DNA of 64,000 nucleotides, taken from positions 5,140,886 through 5,204,885 of the forward strand of contig NC_052351.1 of the NCBI RefSeq assembly GCF_009727055.1, written 5' to 3'. Of the stretch, positions 22,350-33,639 are shown piece after piece (positions within the stretch are counted from its first letter, which is position 1; every line of letters begins with the position of its first letter). This stretch comes from Benincasa hispida. Lineage: Eukaryota; Streptophyta; Magnoliopsida; Cucurbitales; Cucurbitaceae. The position numbers and the translations under genes were made by a program. Below the pieces are notes generated by a model, which was not told the DNA's origin, did no database searches, and was given only the letters and a program-made list of their open reading frames with translations.

Positions 22350-23582
22350 AGAAGCAAGATGTAATTATAGGGGTAACGGCAATTTTTACCTAGCTATAAT
22401 TACGAACAACCTGTGAAGGATAGTGTGCAGCTATTGGGCTATAGTGGAGTGTCCCAGTAGTTAACGAATGTTGGTTAACTAGGTTAAAGAGTTTATACGA
22501 TTAATCTCGAATCGATGGAGCTCATGATCCGTAAGTCTATTAAGTCCCCCTGGTAGCTCATATCGGACTAAAACTTAGAACTGTTGATGAGAGAATGTGA
22601 ATTGTTCAAATTCGGTAAAGAGTAAGCGTTAATTGTATTCAATATACATAATGTATTATTGTTTAATTATGAATTAAACAAATATAGAGAGTTGAAAATA
22701 TTTAAATATGATTTAAATATGATATACATGAATGGAGATTCATGATCAAGATTTGAGTTATTAATTAATTTAATACTTGATATTAAATCAATTTCATTAA
22801 TTAAATTGTTTAGTTAATTAATTAAAATTAATTTTTTAATTTAATATTTGATATTAAATTATTCCTAATTAAATTATTTAATTAATTATTTTTAATTAAT
22901 TTTATTTGAAATTAATTATTAGAATTAATTTTATTAATTGGTTTTCATTANATTATTTAATTAATTATTTTTAATTAATTTTATTTGAAATTAATTATTA
23001 GAATTAATTTTATTAATTGGTTTTCATTAATCTAAAATTACTTATTTAAATTAATTTTATCAAAATTTATTTAAAATTTTGAATTTTAGAAATTCAAAAT
23101 TATGTAAATTTTGAAAGTGGAATTTTTAAACTTTTGAACCACTTCAACACCGTAATCCCACTTTAATTACTAGTGAATTTGCTGTTACCTTTTGGTGAAT
23201 TTATGTTGCATGATTTTCTCTTTAAATAGAGGAAGAAATTATAGAGATGAAGTTGGAAAAATCTAGCTTTTTGAAGCTGAAATTGAATCACCTAAAACAT
23301 TAGCTCAAAAACTCTCTCAATCTCTTTTTCCCTCAAAATTCATCATAAATTTGATTCCCATAATCCGTTCTAAGGTCGTAGAATAGCGGGGAAGACTCTA
23401 ACAGTGGTCTAGAAGTGTTCGTGATCAGAAACAATCAAAGGATTCTTCAATATTGAGCTACACTAAGGTTTGTTCGTTAAATGTTGTTTTTACAACTTTA
23501 AGCTAGCATGCTTAATCCTTAAATTAATGAAATTAGAGTGCTTAAAATCCTGACTGGTACTGCTTGTTTGTTCCTAACTCCA
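22350..23582 (+). mobile_element. 3' part of the element B LTR
   Basis: Resumes the LTR after the Harbinger-like insertion with AGATGTAATTATAGGGGTAAC and continues through a very AT-rich zone (TTAATTAA-type repeats, 22740-23050, containing the assembly N). It ends with the usual 3' part (GATTCTTCAATATTGAGC..). LTR-type sequence stops at about 23582 (..CTAACTCCA), after which copia A coding sequence resumes. The precise end is inferred. Confidence 0.55.
22873..23029. repeat. Perfect 78-bp direct repeat around a single N
   Basis: Bases 22873-22950 and 22952-23029 are identical over 78 bp and separated only by the N at 22951. Both copies are AT-rich LTR sequence. This is what an unmerged overlap between two contigs looks like when closed with a one-base gap, so one copy is probably not real. 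Confidence 0.85.
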
Positions 23583-24092
23583 ATGCATTTCAATAAATTT
23601 CCAATTGTGTTAGAAGGTTATTGTGATGTGAATTGGGTAACTGATAATGACGAGATCAATTCTACTAATGGATATGTATTCTTACTTGGAGGAGGAGTCA
23701 TATCATGGAAGTATGAAAAATAGACGTGCATAGCTAGATCCACCATGGAATCTGAATTTATTGATATAGAGTTAGCAGGACAATAGACTGAGTGGCTTAA
23801 AAGTTTATCAAGAGATGTACCATTATGGTGGTGGGAGGGGAGGGGGGAGGGGACATCAGTACCAATTTCGATAGATTGTGATTCACAAGCTACCATAGGA
23901 ATCGCTAAGAATAGTGTATATAATGGCAAAAGGAGTAAATTTGTTTTAGACATGGAGCTGTGAAACAAGGGATGAGTTACTTTCTTGAAATTTGTGAGAT
24001 GTGATAGAAATCTGGCTGACCCTCTAACCAAAGAACTAACAAGGAAAATAATTTTAGAATCTTCAGTGAACATGGGGCTTAAACCCTTATAG
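23583..24092 (+). pseudogene. Copia element A, part 3: RNase H and stop
   Basis: Resumes the A polyprotein interrupted at 9834: HFNKFPIVLEGYCDVNWVTD, then GGGVISWK, CIARSTMESEFI, DCDSQATIGIAKNSVYNGK and NLADPLTKELTRK, ending GLKPL and TAG at 24090-24092. These are the ordered copia RNase H blocks. A short G-rich expansion (about 23829-23853) and several stops disrupt it. Lineage agreement with the 8637-9834 piece (GYCD.NWVTDND type) supports that both belong to one element. Confidence 0.85.
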
Positions 24093-24362
24093 TGGTTCAT
24101 AGCCCTCTATCTGGATGGACTAGTTCATTTTTTGGGAGGTCCATTGCGACAAGCTTGATGATCTATAGCCTTTGTTAGGGTGATCCTAGTATGAAATTGA
24201 TGGATAAACTAGAATCTTTAAATGATACATAACCCTTTCTTTGGGTGGTCCTGATATGGACTTGATGGATAGTGATGAAATCTCCATAGTTCAGTATCTA
24301 AGTGGTTTATCTTTGATAGACTTGATGAAATTGGTTCTAGTACGGACTAGATGACAAAGTTA

Positions 24363-24640
24363 AAAAAAAAAAGGAGAATGTTGTCCCATATTGGAGAATT
24401 AAGCAATGTCTTAAAGGTATATTTCAAGGCATGCTAGAAGTATTTCACTACAAGCATGTGTTTTGCCTACGGGTGGACGAGTAACCACACTTGCACAAAA
24501 AATAAATAACTTTTTGGATAATGGTTTTTCAATAACATTTTGGACGGTGGTTTTTCAATAACCCTAGCCAACACCTTTCAAGGTAGTGGTTCTTCCACCG
24601 TAACTTTTCAACATTTGTTTTTTGACATTATTATTATTAT
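24363..24640 (+). mobile_element. Copia element A polypurine tract and 3' LTR start
   Basis: An A-rich polypurine tract ending AAAAAGGAGAA (24363-24379) is followed by an LTR start TGTTGTCCCATATTGG at 24380, the normal order at a copia 3' end. The 270 bases between the pol stop and this tract have no ORF. The LTR's 3' end is not recognisable because the 5' LTR is missing for comparison. I place it near 24640 where the sequence becomes simple AT-rich DNA. Confidence 0.6.
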
Positions 24641-25609
24641 TATTATATAAATATTGTATTTAAATTTCAAATTTTATGGTTTAATGTTCAAGATAATAAA
24701 TATATTTGAATTGAAGAATGATTCAATTTAATTTTATGAAAGAGAAATTTTATTTAGTCTACAATATTATATTGAAATCTACAATATTATATACACATAA
24801 CATTTAAATTTTCCTAGGCATTTGTTTATGCTTTTGGGTTGATCAACTCGATAATATATATATTTGACTTGATCTAATCGCACATTTATTCATTTATCAA
24901 TTTCTACTATATGTACTATATACTCTGTACTATTAAGAGTCATAAGGATTATAATATAATTGTTTACTTCGTTTACTTTAATATATATATATTTCTAAGG
25001 ATTTGTATTCAATTTTACATGTTGAATTAAAAATAACAAATCAATATCATATTTACCAATTTTAAGAGAATTTAAAGAATCAACTTATCATGAATCATTA
25101 AAATCAAAACTAAATTCACCCTAAATTATTTAAATTATGTTGATTAAGTTGATTAAGTTTTTTCAAGTCATCAAATACCCTAAATTATTTAGAATACATT
25201 TTAGTGTGGGTGAAATTAACTCTATTAACTTTACCACAAATGATTATGAAGGATGAAAAACGTTTGGATTTTTTTTTTTTTTAAAAAAATAATTTTGAGA
25301 AAATAATAATTACTTCTAAAATAATAGATTAATTTAAAGGTGATTATAAAATTATTTAAATACAAAAATGACTAAAAAGTTATTCATATCCATTATAAAA
25401 TTTTAAAATATATATATATATATATACACTCAATTTAAGAAAAATCAAAATCCACATGAAAAAACTGATCAATGACGATGTAACTTACATAATTACACTC
25501 AAATTCAAAGCTCCTCTCTTCTCATATTGTCTTCTTGTTCAACCAATTTGTGACACTAAAACTAAAATTACTTTGATAAAAGAGTTTAAGAAGGGAAAGA
25601 AAACATAAA
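24641..25609. other. AT-rich intergenic DNA
   Basis: No gene seen. Contains a TTA microsatellite (24630-24645), TA runs (25410-25425) and A/T homopolymers. Confidence 0.6.
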
Positions 25610-26065
25610 GGCCGCGTTTACCTCAATTAAAATATAATAAATCGATGATAATACAAAAAGTGGACCATTTTGATTATCTTTGATGTTGTTTACTTATATT
25701 TTGGATCTGTACTGACACATAAGATCCACCTCCAAATCTATAATAAAAAAAACGCAAACTGGTTGATGGCAGGAGCGTGTTCAATCCAATTGCATCTGGA
25801 AATTGGATCGTAATGTCATCTTACTATTATAATTATCATTAATATTACTATTTCAGAGGAAAAATTATGAACTTTGACATATATATTGTTACGTTATCGT
25901 TGGTAATAGTAATGATAACAATAAATATGGCAAAATTCATAATTCTAAGTAAACGTAATAAAAGCAGTCGAATAACATTTGTGATTCAAACTCATTACAA
26001 GTATTCCATCAATAAAATTTTATAATGATTATATCAATTTTTATTACGATTTGATAAACGTGACC
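25610..26065. mobile_element. MITE with GGCCGCGTTTACC ends
   Basis: The left end GGCCGCGTTTACCTCAA is inversely repeated, imperfectly, by the right end (complement GGTCACGTTTATCAAA). The interior shares TAGTAATGATAAC with the similar element at 31617-31969, which supports a common family. No convincing target duplication, no ORF. Confidence 0.45.
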
Positions 26066-27201
26066 ATATTTCTAAAAAGTGTTTTAAACTAGTAAACAAA
26101 ATATACCACTCACTTATGATTAAAATATTAGACAAGATTATGTGAAAAGTAAAATATATATGCAAAACATTGCTCATGGCTTTGCTCATGATTTTGAATA
26201 TATGGACACGTGATTTAAGACCAAAAACTTGATTTGAATTAAAAATTTATCCCACTTGTCAGTGTAATATTTGTTTTTTAAAAAAAGGCAAATCGTAATA
26301 TTTAATTAATTTAACACTCAAAACAAATCTCTTGTTTCTAGGTGACTTTCCCGATTTCTTCGAAAAAGAAAATTCTTGAGATTCAAAAATATTTTTGCTC
26401 TCTTTTAATAACTATTTTATTTTTAGTTTCCAATATTTACTAAAAAAAAATTATTAAAAACAAAATATGAATATTTTTTCGATTTTTTTTTTCAAAAAGG
26501 ACTTTTAAAATTTAACTGAAATTTCGAACTAGAAAATATTGTGTGTGTAGATGTAGGATTAACACCAAAAATGGTTAATAAGTAGGCAATTTTGATTTAT
26601 ATATGATATTTTAATTGGTCAATGAGATAGCAAGAAGAAGAATAAAATTCAATACCTTGATATTGTAAAAAGATTAGATTGTTCATTAAATTAATAGCAC
26701 GTGATTTTGACCCTTTAACTAATCCTCATTTTCCAAATTCTTTAATCAATTCAAATGTCCATGTATGCTCTTTCCTATCTATTCATTTACATTTTATCTA
26801 TTTTTTTATACCACATTTACCAATTGAAATGAGATTTTTCATCGATGGATCTACTGGTTGATCTAGGATTTTTTGTAAGGGAAAGCACGAATTCATATAA
26901 ATATAATTTTAGATGTATCGACTAATATTCAAATCATTAACATCGTTGAATCAAATATAGCTCACTGACATACAAATGTGCTAGTGACCAAAATGTCTAT
27001 CATGTAACGTTAGTTAATAAACTTTTAAAAAAACATTAGAGTAAGATATTGATCTGTTTATTATAGAGAAAAAAAATTATATATGCATAAATTTAAATGG
27101 AAAAGATTATAATTGACTTATCAAAACAAACATACTAAAACAATGGAAATAGAAATAGGCATTAACTTTTTTTTTTCTTACAATATACCAAAGCTTTATT
27201 A

Positions 27202-27238
<37 letters not shown>

Positions 27239-27750
27239 ACTATTTCTATTTCATATCCAAAACTTTTTTCCATACTTTTTTATGGTTAAATATTCTTCTT
27301 TTTTTTTCGTTTTTATCGTGTTTTCAAATATTCAAATATGAATTTTATATTTTAATATTACGTATTTTCAAATATTCAAATATACATTTATATTTTTTAA
27401 TATTTTAAAATTAGTCTCTATGGTTAGTATATGGTTAACTTTTTCAAACTAAATTTACTCTCTTATTACATTTTATTTTGTATTTTGAAAGTATATTAAC
27501 ATGGTGTCTTTTTTTGAATAAAGATAAAAATAATTTTATTGTTTATTTAATTTTATATAAAAAAAATTTAAAAATTAAAAAAATTAAAAAAAAATGATTC
27601 AGATTCTAATGAGAAAACACATAATTTATGCTAATGTTACAAATTAGAAATTGGGCCCAGTACAAGTAAAAAACACATGTAAACAACAACAAAACAATTA
27701 AATGGACCCATTTTTTAAATTACCATTTATTTATTTTGTTTCACCTGGGG
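26066..27750. other. AT-rich intergenic DNA
   Basis: No gene seen. A TA microsatellite lies at about 27196-27234. Short open frames such as 26679-26861 have no recognisable protein features. Confidence 0.6.
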
Positions 27751-27754
27751 TAAA

Positions 27755-27825
27755 TCTAGGGTGAGAGATTGAACTTCGGATCTCTTAAAACGAAGGTCGT
27801 GTCAATACCACTAAATCAAGTTCAT
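27755..27825 (-). mobile_element. tRNA-derived SINE-like tract
   Basis: On the minus strand the tract reads CTTGATTTAGTGGTATTGAC, resembling an RNA polymerase III A box. About 45 bases later it reads GAAGTTCAATCTCTCACCC, resembling a B box (GGTTCRANNCC). That order and spacing is the head of a tRNA-derived SINE. The body and the 3' tail are not clear, and it cannot fold as a real tRNA. Confidence 0.4.
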
Positions 27826-27867
27826 TTTTGCTAACATTTAATCTTGGTTGAGAATGTAATGACTTAG

Positions 27868-28131
27868 GCCTCATTTGCTAACAATTTGGTTTTTGTTTTT
27901 ATTTTTAAAAATTAAACCTATAAGTACTACATTCACCTCCAAATTTTTTCATTTGTCATCTATTTTTTACCAATGATTTAAAAAAAATCAAGTCAAATTT
28001 TGAAAACTAAAAAAAGTAGTTTTTAAAAATTTATTTTTATTTTTATCATTGTACTTAAGAAAGATATAAATGATGGTAAAAAAATGAGTAAAAATTAGGT
28101 TTAATTTTCAAAACTAAAAACAGAAATGAGG
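27868..28131. mobile_element. MITE of the GGCCTCRTTTGGTAAC family
   Basis: Starts GGCCTCATTTGCTAACAATT and ends in AAAACAGAAATGAGG, with T-rich and A-rich halves forming an imperfect long hairpin (TTTGGTTTTTGTTTTT.. and ..AAAACTAAAAACAGAA). Related copies lie at about 30430-30735, 45003-45234 and 47640-47975. No coding capacity. Confidence 0.5.
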
Positions 28132-28906
28132 AACTTTTTAGTGAGTATCAGAGAAATGTAGGAAATTATGTCCCTCCTCTGTAATATTGTTTTATTGTGT
28201 GTAACTTTTAAAATAAACAAATAAGGAGAATTTTAGTGATATTTTATTTATTTCAAAATTGAATATATATATATATTTTTTTTGTAAAAAAAAAGACAGG
28301 GATTCAAATGTTCATGTATATATTTAAATTTATAGGAGACGATAATTCTTTTAATAATAATAATTAGAGTGAAGAATGGGGCAACTCAACCTTATTCCTC
28401 ACGTGCCATTTATTCTAAATTTTATATAAGAAGGGAACACCAATATTTATTTAAAATATATAAATATAGATTATTAAAATTAAAATAAGTAAAAAAGATT
28501 GGTCAATGTAACATCATTATTTAATATTTGAAAAGGATGTATTACGTCTTCTTAACAACATTTCATAATCTGAAAAATAAAATGTTCAAAGGTAAGGGTT
28601 TATCCTCAGTTTGATAATTACCTGGCAGTAAGACCAAAGTGAACATGAAACCCGGAATAATCCTCTTTTTTCTTTTTGTTAAAAAAATAAAATAAAATAA
28701 AAATCATTTATTTTTTTTCTCTAAAATTATTTATTAATGAATCTATTTAACTGTTTGACTTTTTTAAGGAAAAAAGATAACAAAATATGGCTATTTTTTA
28801 AAAGTTTTTTCCCTGAAAAACCAAGAAATTAACAGTAATGGATTATTATTATTATTATTATATATAAAAAAAACAAATTATAAAAATCACCCAAAAGTAT
28901 TGGAGT
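28132..28906. other. AT-rich intergenic DNA
   Basis: No gene seen; TA and ATT microsatellites (about 28263-28275 and 28842-28862) and homopolymer runs only. Confidence 0.6.
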
Positions 28907-29158
28907 TGCAATTGCATGCACCATCAAATTTTTAATTGTAAAAATTGGGCTTCCAATTTTTACTGTATTAAAATTGGACCAGACGCTCAAACTTACAATA
29001 GTTATAGAAATTGAGCCTCAAATTATAAAAATTAAACACTTGAACTTATAATATTATTATAATTTTTACAATCATGATAGTTTGAGGGTTTAATTTTAAT
29101 ACTTGTATAAATTTGAGACTCAATTTTTATAATTAGAATTTGGAGGTATAATTGCAAT
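28907..29158. repeat. Foldback (inverted-repeat) element, 250 bp
   Basis: The left arm 28907-28992 (TGCAATTGCATGCACC .. ACGCTCAAACT) is the imperfect reverse complement of the right arm 29079-29158 (AGTTTGAGGGTTTAATT .. TATAATTGCA). A 90-base AT-rich loop lies between. The arms cover most of the element, as in foldback MITEs. No ORF. Confidence 0.65.
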
Positions 29159-31616
29159 CATCGTCATATTTTAGAGATCGTTTTTAAAGTTTTTTTTTCG
29201 AAAGCGGTTTTTAAAGCTTTGAACAAATGATAATATTTTATCCTTTTTTCTTCATAAATATGAATTTTTTTTTATTATAAAGTATAAATATTTTTGAAAA
29301 TTTTCTATTTATAAGAATTTCTTTTGCTATTTATCTTTAATTTGTATGGATGTAATTTGTAAAGTCATTTTCGTTTTGAAAATTTGGTCATTTGTTCAAT
29401 TCTACTTTCAGAATATTTTACATATCTCTACCATTCATCTCCCTTTATATGGGAAAGTCTCCTTCAAATAACATCAAAGCATTAATTAACTAAATAAAAA
29501 TTAGTGTATTTTAGATCACACCATCTTTTTACAATCTATTGTAAAATCAAAATTTGTCACGTGATCTAAATCGATGGAGGAGAATTATACGAAACTTTTC
29601 CAAATTATTTATCCATGGTGATTTGTCTAAATGGGGTTGGATAATTTAATCTTGTAATTCTTTTTTCATCGTATTCTAAAATTTAAAAAAAGAAATAATT
29701 TATCATATCACAAATTCTTATCTCTTATTTCTTTTTAAAAAATGATGAATCGAGTATTAGTCTTAATTAAATAAGGAGTGTGAACGGAATAAATATGTAA
29801 AAAGAGAGCAGTATAAATTTTCTCATTCAACCACTTTAGTTTCTCGGAGTTTTTGAAAAATCTTTTATTTTGAATCAGGTCGTCATCAAACATTTCGAAA
29901 CTGATTTTGTGTATTTTGTATTAATTTTGAAGCAGACATCCATTAAATTTTTATTTTTATTTTTATTTTTATTTTGTAACATTACTTATATTACAAGAAC
30001 ATTTGATTAATTGCAATCATTTTCTAATATGCTAAAAATTCAATATTAATTATTATTTTGGGGTAATGAAATAAGAAAAAACAAGAAAAGACTATTCTTC
30101 TTGCAGCCTTCTTTTTCTTCTCCTTCAAGAAAGACCAAGACCCTTCTCTATTTCTAATCCCCTTTGCCTTGTAACCAGTTTGAGACTTTTTTTTTTTTTT
30201 CCTCCATTAATTTTCTTTAGTCATCACGATTAATTTTCAACGTAGAATTTGAACCATTCTCTTCAAAAATAAAAATTACTATTATATTCCTCAGTTTTTT
30301 GTTTTTGAAAACTAAGTTTATAAATACTGTTTTTTCACTTATAAGTTTCTTTATTTTGTTATTTATAATAAAAAAATTAAAAATTAAATCAAATTTTGAA
30401 AACTAAAAAAAAAAGAAAAGAAAAGAAAGAAATTTAAGCCTTGTTTTGTAATTCTTTGATTTTTTGTTTTTAGTTTTTAAAAATTAAGCTTATAAATTTT
30501 TCTTCCACCTCTATATTTCTTATTTTGTTATATGTGTTTTATCTAAGTTTTAAAAAATCAAGCCAAATTTTGGAATTAAAAAAAATAGTTTTAAAGAACT
30601 TTTCTTATTTTTGAAATTTGGTTAAGAATTCAACTCACATACTTAATAAAGATGTAAATCATTGTAAGAAAATGAGAGAAAAATAAACTTACTTTTTCAA
30701 AAACAAAAACAAATAACAAAATAGCTTTTAGAACAAATTTGTTTTTGTTTTTAAAATATGACTAAAGGTTGTGTTTATAATTAAAATAACAAAAATGAAA
30801 TAAGTCATTTTGTGTTTATAATAACAAAATGGTTTAATTTTGAAAATAAGTCATTTTAGAAAGGGAAAATGAAATATTTAGCAATCTCTCAAAATAGCTT
30901 TTAAACAAAATATAATTAAATCATTTTTATCAAAAGAGTTTAAATAAAAGTAATTCTATTTTAGAACGTTTTTTTCCTATAATCAATCTAAACTGTGGGT
31001 ATGAATTCAAGCGGTTTTTTAAAAAAGGTGAAAGTTAAAAAGGATAAAAGTATGGATTATAAAATCGTTATCGAATGAGAGTAACGTTTTTTTTTTTATG
31101 TTTTGTGATATATATATATATATATATATAAGAAAAGCACAAAAGTAAAAATTATAACCTTTTTGACAAAGAAGAATCAATTGCATGAGGCGTATGAGGA
31201 AAGAGTTTAAAATGGTGGAAAGCAGTTTGGGAAGATAAACTAAAACTAGTGTGAAAGCAGAGGAGAGGCGTTAAGAGAAAAGGCAGTTTCTTTTGGACAT
31301 CAAAATTCCTTTTTTCTTTTTTCGGGTCAAATTTTTGGACAATGATTAGTGTAAGGAAAAGTAGGAATTGACACCTTCAATCTTTTCCCCCCAACTTACA
31401 TAAGTTGACTCAGTCTTTATCTTTCTTCGAGATTTTTAACAAATTACAAAAGATTGATTTCTAGGATACGTATGTCAATTCGTAGTTGAAATTTGTGTAA
31501 TTGCAATAGAATTCAATTGATGGATGGATCATGATGGGTCTCAATCACAAACGTAATTGGATTGCTCTTGATCACATTTACTTAGGCATTTTGCAAAGGT
31601 AATCTAATTACGTTTG
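29159..31616. other. AT-rich intergenic DNA with MITE fragments
   Basis: No gene seen. Around 30240-30420 and 30430-30735 are two partial copies of the MITE family seen at 27868 (GCCTTGTTTTGTAATTCTTTG at 30439, TTTTTGTTTTTAG.. and ..AAAAACAAAAACAAATAAC). A TTTTTA microsatellite lies at about 29946-29976 and a TA run at 31108-31130. Confidence 0.5.
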
Positions 31617-31969
31617 AGGTTGTTTACTTTGTATTGTCTTCTTATTGTTACTATTTAGGGTCAATTAATAATCGTATCTATAGGACTTCTTACTATTACC
31701 ATTTAGAGTCATTTAGTAACCGTATCTATAGTAGTAATGATAACGATATTCGGAAAAAACCAATGGATCCCACATAATTTTTAAATACAATCAAATTAAT
31801 CACCTTTGGCTCTACGATTGAATTGTGTTTATTGATAACAAATTTGACAATGGATACTACATTTTATTACGATTATGGAACACAAGTAAACAACAACAAA
31901 TATAATCAAATAGGATCTATTTTTCGGATTACTGGATGGATTACGTTTTTCCTCAAATAAACATGACCT
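31617..31969. mobile_element. MITE related to the 25610 element
   Basis: The ends AGGTTGTTTACTTTG and, inverted, AGGTCATGTTTATTTGA match apart from a 2-base indel, and the interior shares TAGTAATGATAAC with 25610-26065. Target duplication unclear. No ORF. Confidence 0.4.
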
Positions 31970-33162
31970 TAGAAGGGATTCTACCTATTATATCACAATT
32001 CAAAGGTAATTAATTTTGCTAAACTAAAAGTAGGCATTATTTCGGAACGATTTTGTTTTATTATTTTTATAGATGAAGTTTGTTAATTCATAATATGTTT
32101 GCTTACAGCTTATGGTCTTTTATGTCTGTCTATCAACTATCAAGCATATTTCATTTTATTGTTAATTTGGTCAATTTTTATTTTAAAGAAAATACTTTGA
32201 TTGAATTTTCATATTAAGTTAAATAAGAATAGTCAAGACCTGAAATATTGGTGTTACAATTTATGTTTAAAGTTTTTCTCCTCTTGGAGACCTGAGCTGA
32301 TGTGGATCAAAATGTGAGAAAATTCAAAGTCAATGAATGACTTGGGACATTGCTTATGTTTGCAACTTTGTAAGCTTCAAAACATGTATTAAAATTTGAA
32401 AACATATAGCATTAAAAAAACATTTAAATAATTTTCAAAACATTGGATATTGAACTTCAACAAGTATCCCTTCCCATTCTCTCTCTATCCCATTCAATCC
32501 AACTCATTTTGAATTATTATTTTCCAAGTTTTTGACCTGCGTCTCATTCATAACGCTTTAAAAAATTATATATTATTATAATATATATATATATATATAT
32601 ATACTTAGTATATATATATATATATATGTGTGGTTCCCTAAATAATGGAAGTGAAAATGAAGATTTGAATTTAAATTGTACTTTCCATTTAGCAAAACTC
32701 AGCTTTTAAAAGCTGGTTTCTTTTAACTTTTTTCTCACAAATCTACAGATTGTTTTAGCTAAAAGGTCATGAACTCACACGGTTAGTTCATCAATTGGAG
32801 ACAAATGGTCAAATCCCCCCTCTTGTAATTTTCGTAAGATTGAATGTTCTCAGTGTCCAAACAACACAAAAGTCAAAAGAAAAAACAATAAATTCAGAGA
32901 AAGATCTTACAACTGAGCTGTGTGTGAGTAGGCTGAACCCTAACAACTTTAGACCACTTTACTTGGAAAGAAGACAATGAAAAGGGCATAAACAAATTAT
33001 CATACAAGTGTCATTTACAAGGGGATTGGTATGCTAATCTCAACACAAAAATTGTGACATACTGGCTTCCTTTCTTTTTTTTCACACTCCTTCCCCTACA
33101 GAGCTAGAGCTTGAGAACTTTTTTCCAATTTTGCTTTTACATTATAAAACTCAAGAGATTTC
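31970..33162. other. Intergenic DNA downstream of HMA7
   Basis: No gene seen. TA microsatellites at 32579-32603 and 32609-32628. The last ~150 bases are presumably the HMA7 3' UTR, but no clear AATAAA was seen on the minus strand. Confidence 0.5.
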
Positions 33163-33639
33163 CTATTCTACAGTTATTTGGAGTATTGTTGTAAGTCTTG
33201 GTCTTTTGTATCTCCTAAGAAGTAAAGAAGAGCAAACGACACTTACCGATGACAAAGCCATGCATGCACCGGCCGCCCATGGAGGCAATTTAACCCCCAA
33301 AGAAGGAAAGAAGACTCCGGCTGCGATAGGAATTGCTATTACATTGTAGGCCATAGCAAACACGTAATTCAATCGAATCCGATTGAAAGTCTTCCTTGAG
33401 AGATCAATAGCTGTAATTACATCTTCTAAATTATTTCTCATTAGAACGAAGTCAGCTGCCTCAATGGCAATATCAGTTCCCGCACCAATTGCGATTCCAA
33501 TATCAGAAGCAGCTAGAGCAGGCGAGTCATTGATACCGTCACCTACCATTGCAACTGTGCTTCCATCCTTTTGAAAGTTTTGAATGACTTCAGCTTTTCC
33601 TGCTGGCATTACTTCGGCCCTCACATCTTGTATACCAAG
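33163..33639 (-). CDS. HMA7: HMA7 exon 9 (residues 851-1008 and stop)
   Basis: Encodes the [11 protein letters not shown] hinge and the last two membrane helices ([40 protein letters not shown] with MxxSS). It ends [20 protein letters not shown] and TAG at 33163-33165. The tail matches the RAN1 C-terminus, so the protein is complete. Confidence 0.94.
   Translation of the reverse strand, partial: LGIQDVRAEVMPAGKAEVIQNFQKDGSTVAMVGDGINDSPALAASDIGIAIGAGTDIAIEAADFVLMRNNLEDVITAIDLSRKTFNRIRLNYVFAMAYNVIAIPIAAGVFFPSLGVKLPPWAAGACMALSSVSVVCSSLLLRRYKRPRLTTILQITVE

Larger units (their letters stand above)
9835..23582 (+). mobile_element. Copia element B (nested composite, 13.7 kb)
   Basis: Element B splits the RNase H region of copia A. 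It begins TGTTGGATTTTATGTCCTAA at 9835. LTR-type sequence runs to about 12150 (with a foreign copia scrap inside), followed by an untranslated leader, a gag-pol remnant (13440-18190) and LTR-type sequence again from about 18200 to 23582, broken by further insertions. The downstream LTR lacks its first ~95 bp: 18203 aligns with about 9929. Copia A resumes directly after 23582. I could not find a clean target duplication at the outer ends, and the LTR ends are inferred from where copia A stops and resumes. Confidence 0.65.

Noticed and set aside
23618..24100. 160-codon minus-strand open frame
   Set aside because: Antisense to the copia A RNase H relic; its sequence has no family match I recognise.
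27755..27825. tRNA gene
   Set aside because: Only A- and B-box-like pieces are present. No acceptor stem or anticodon arm can be formed.
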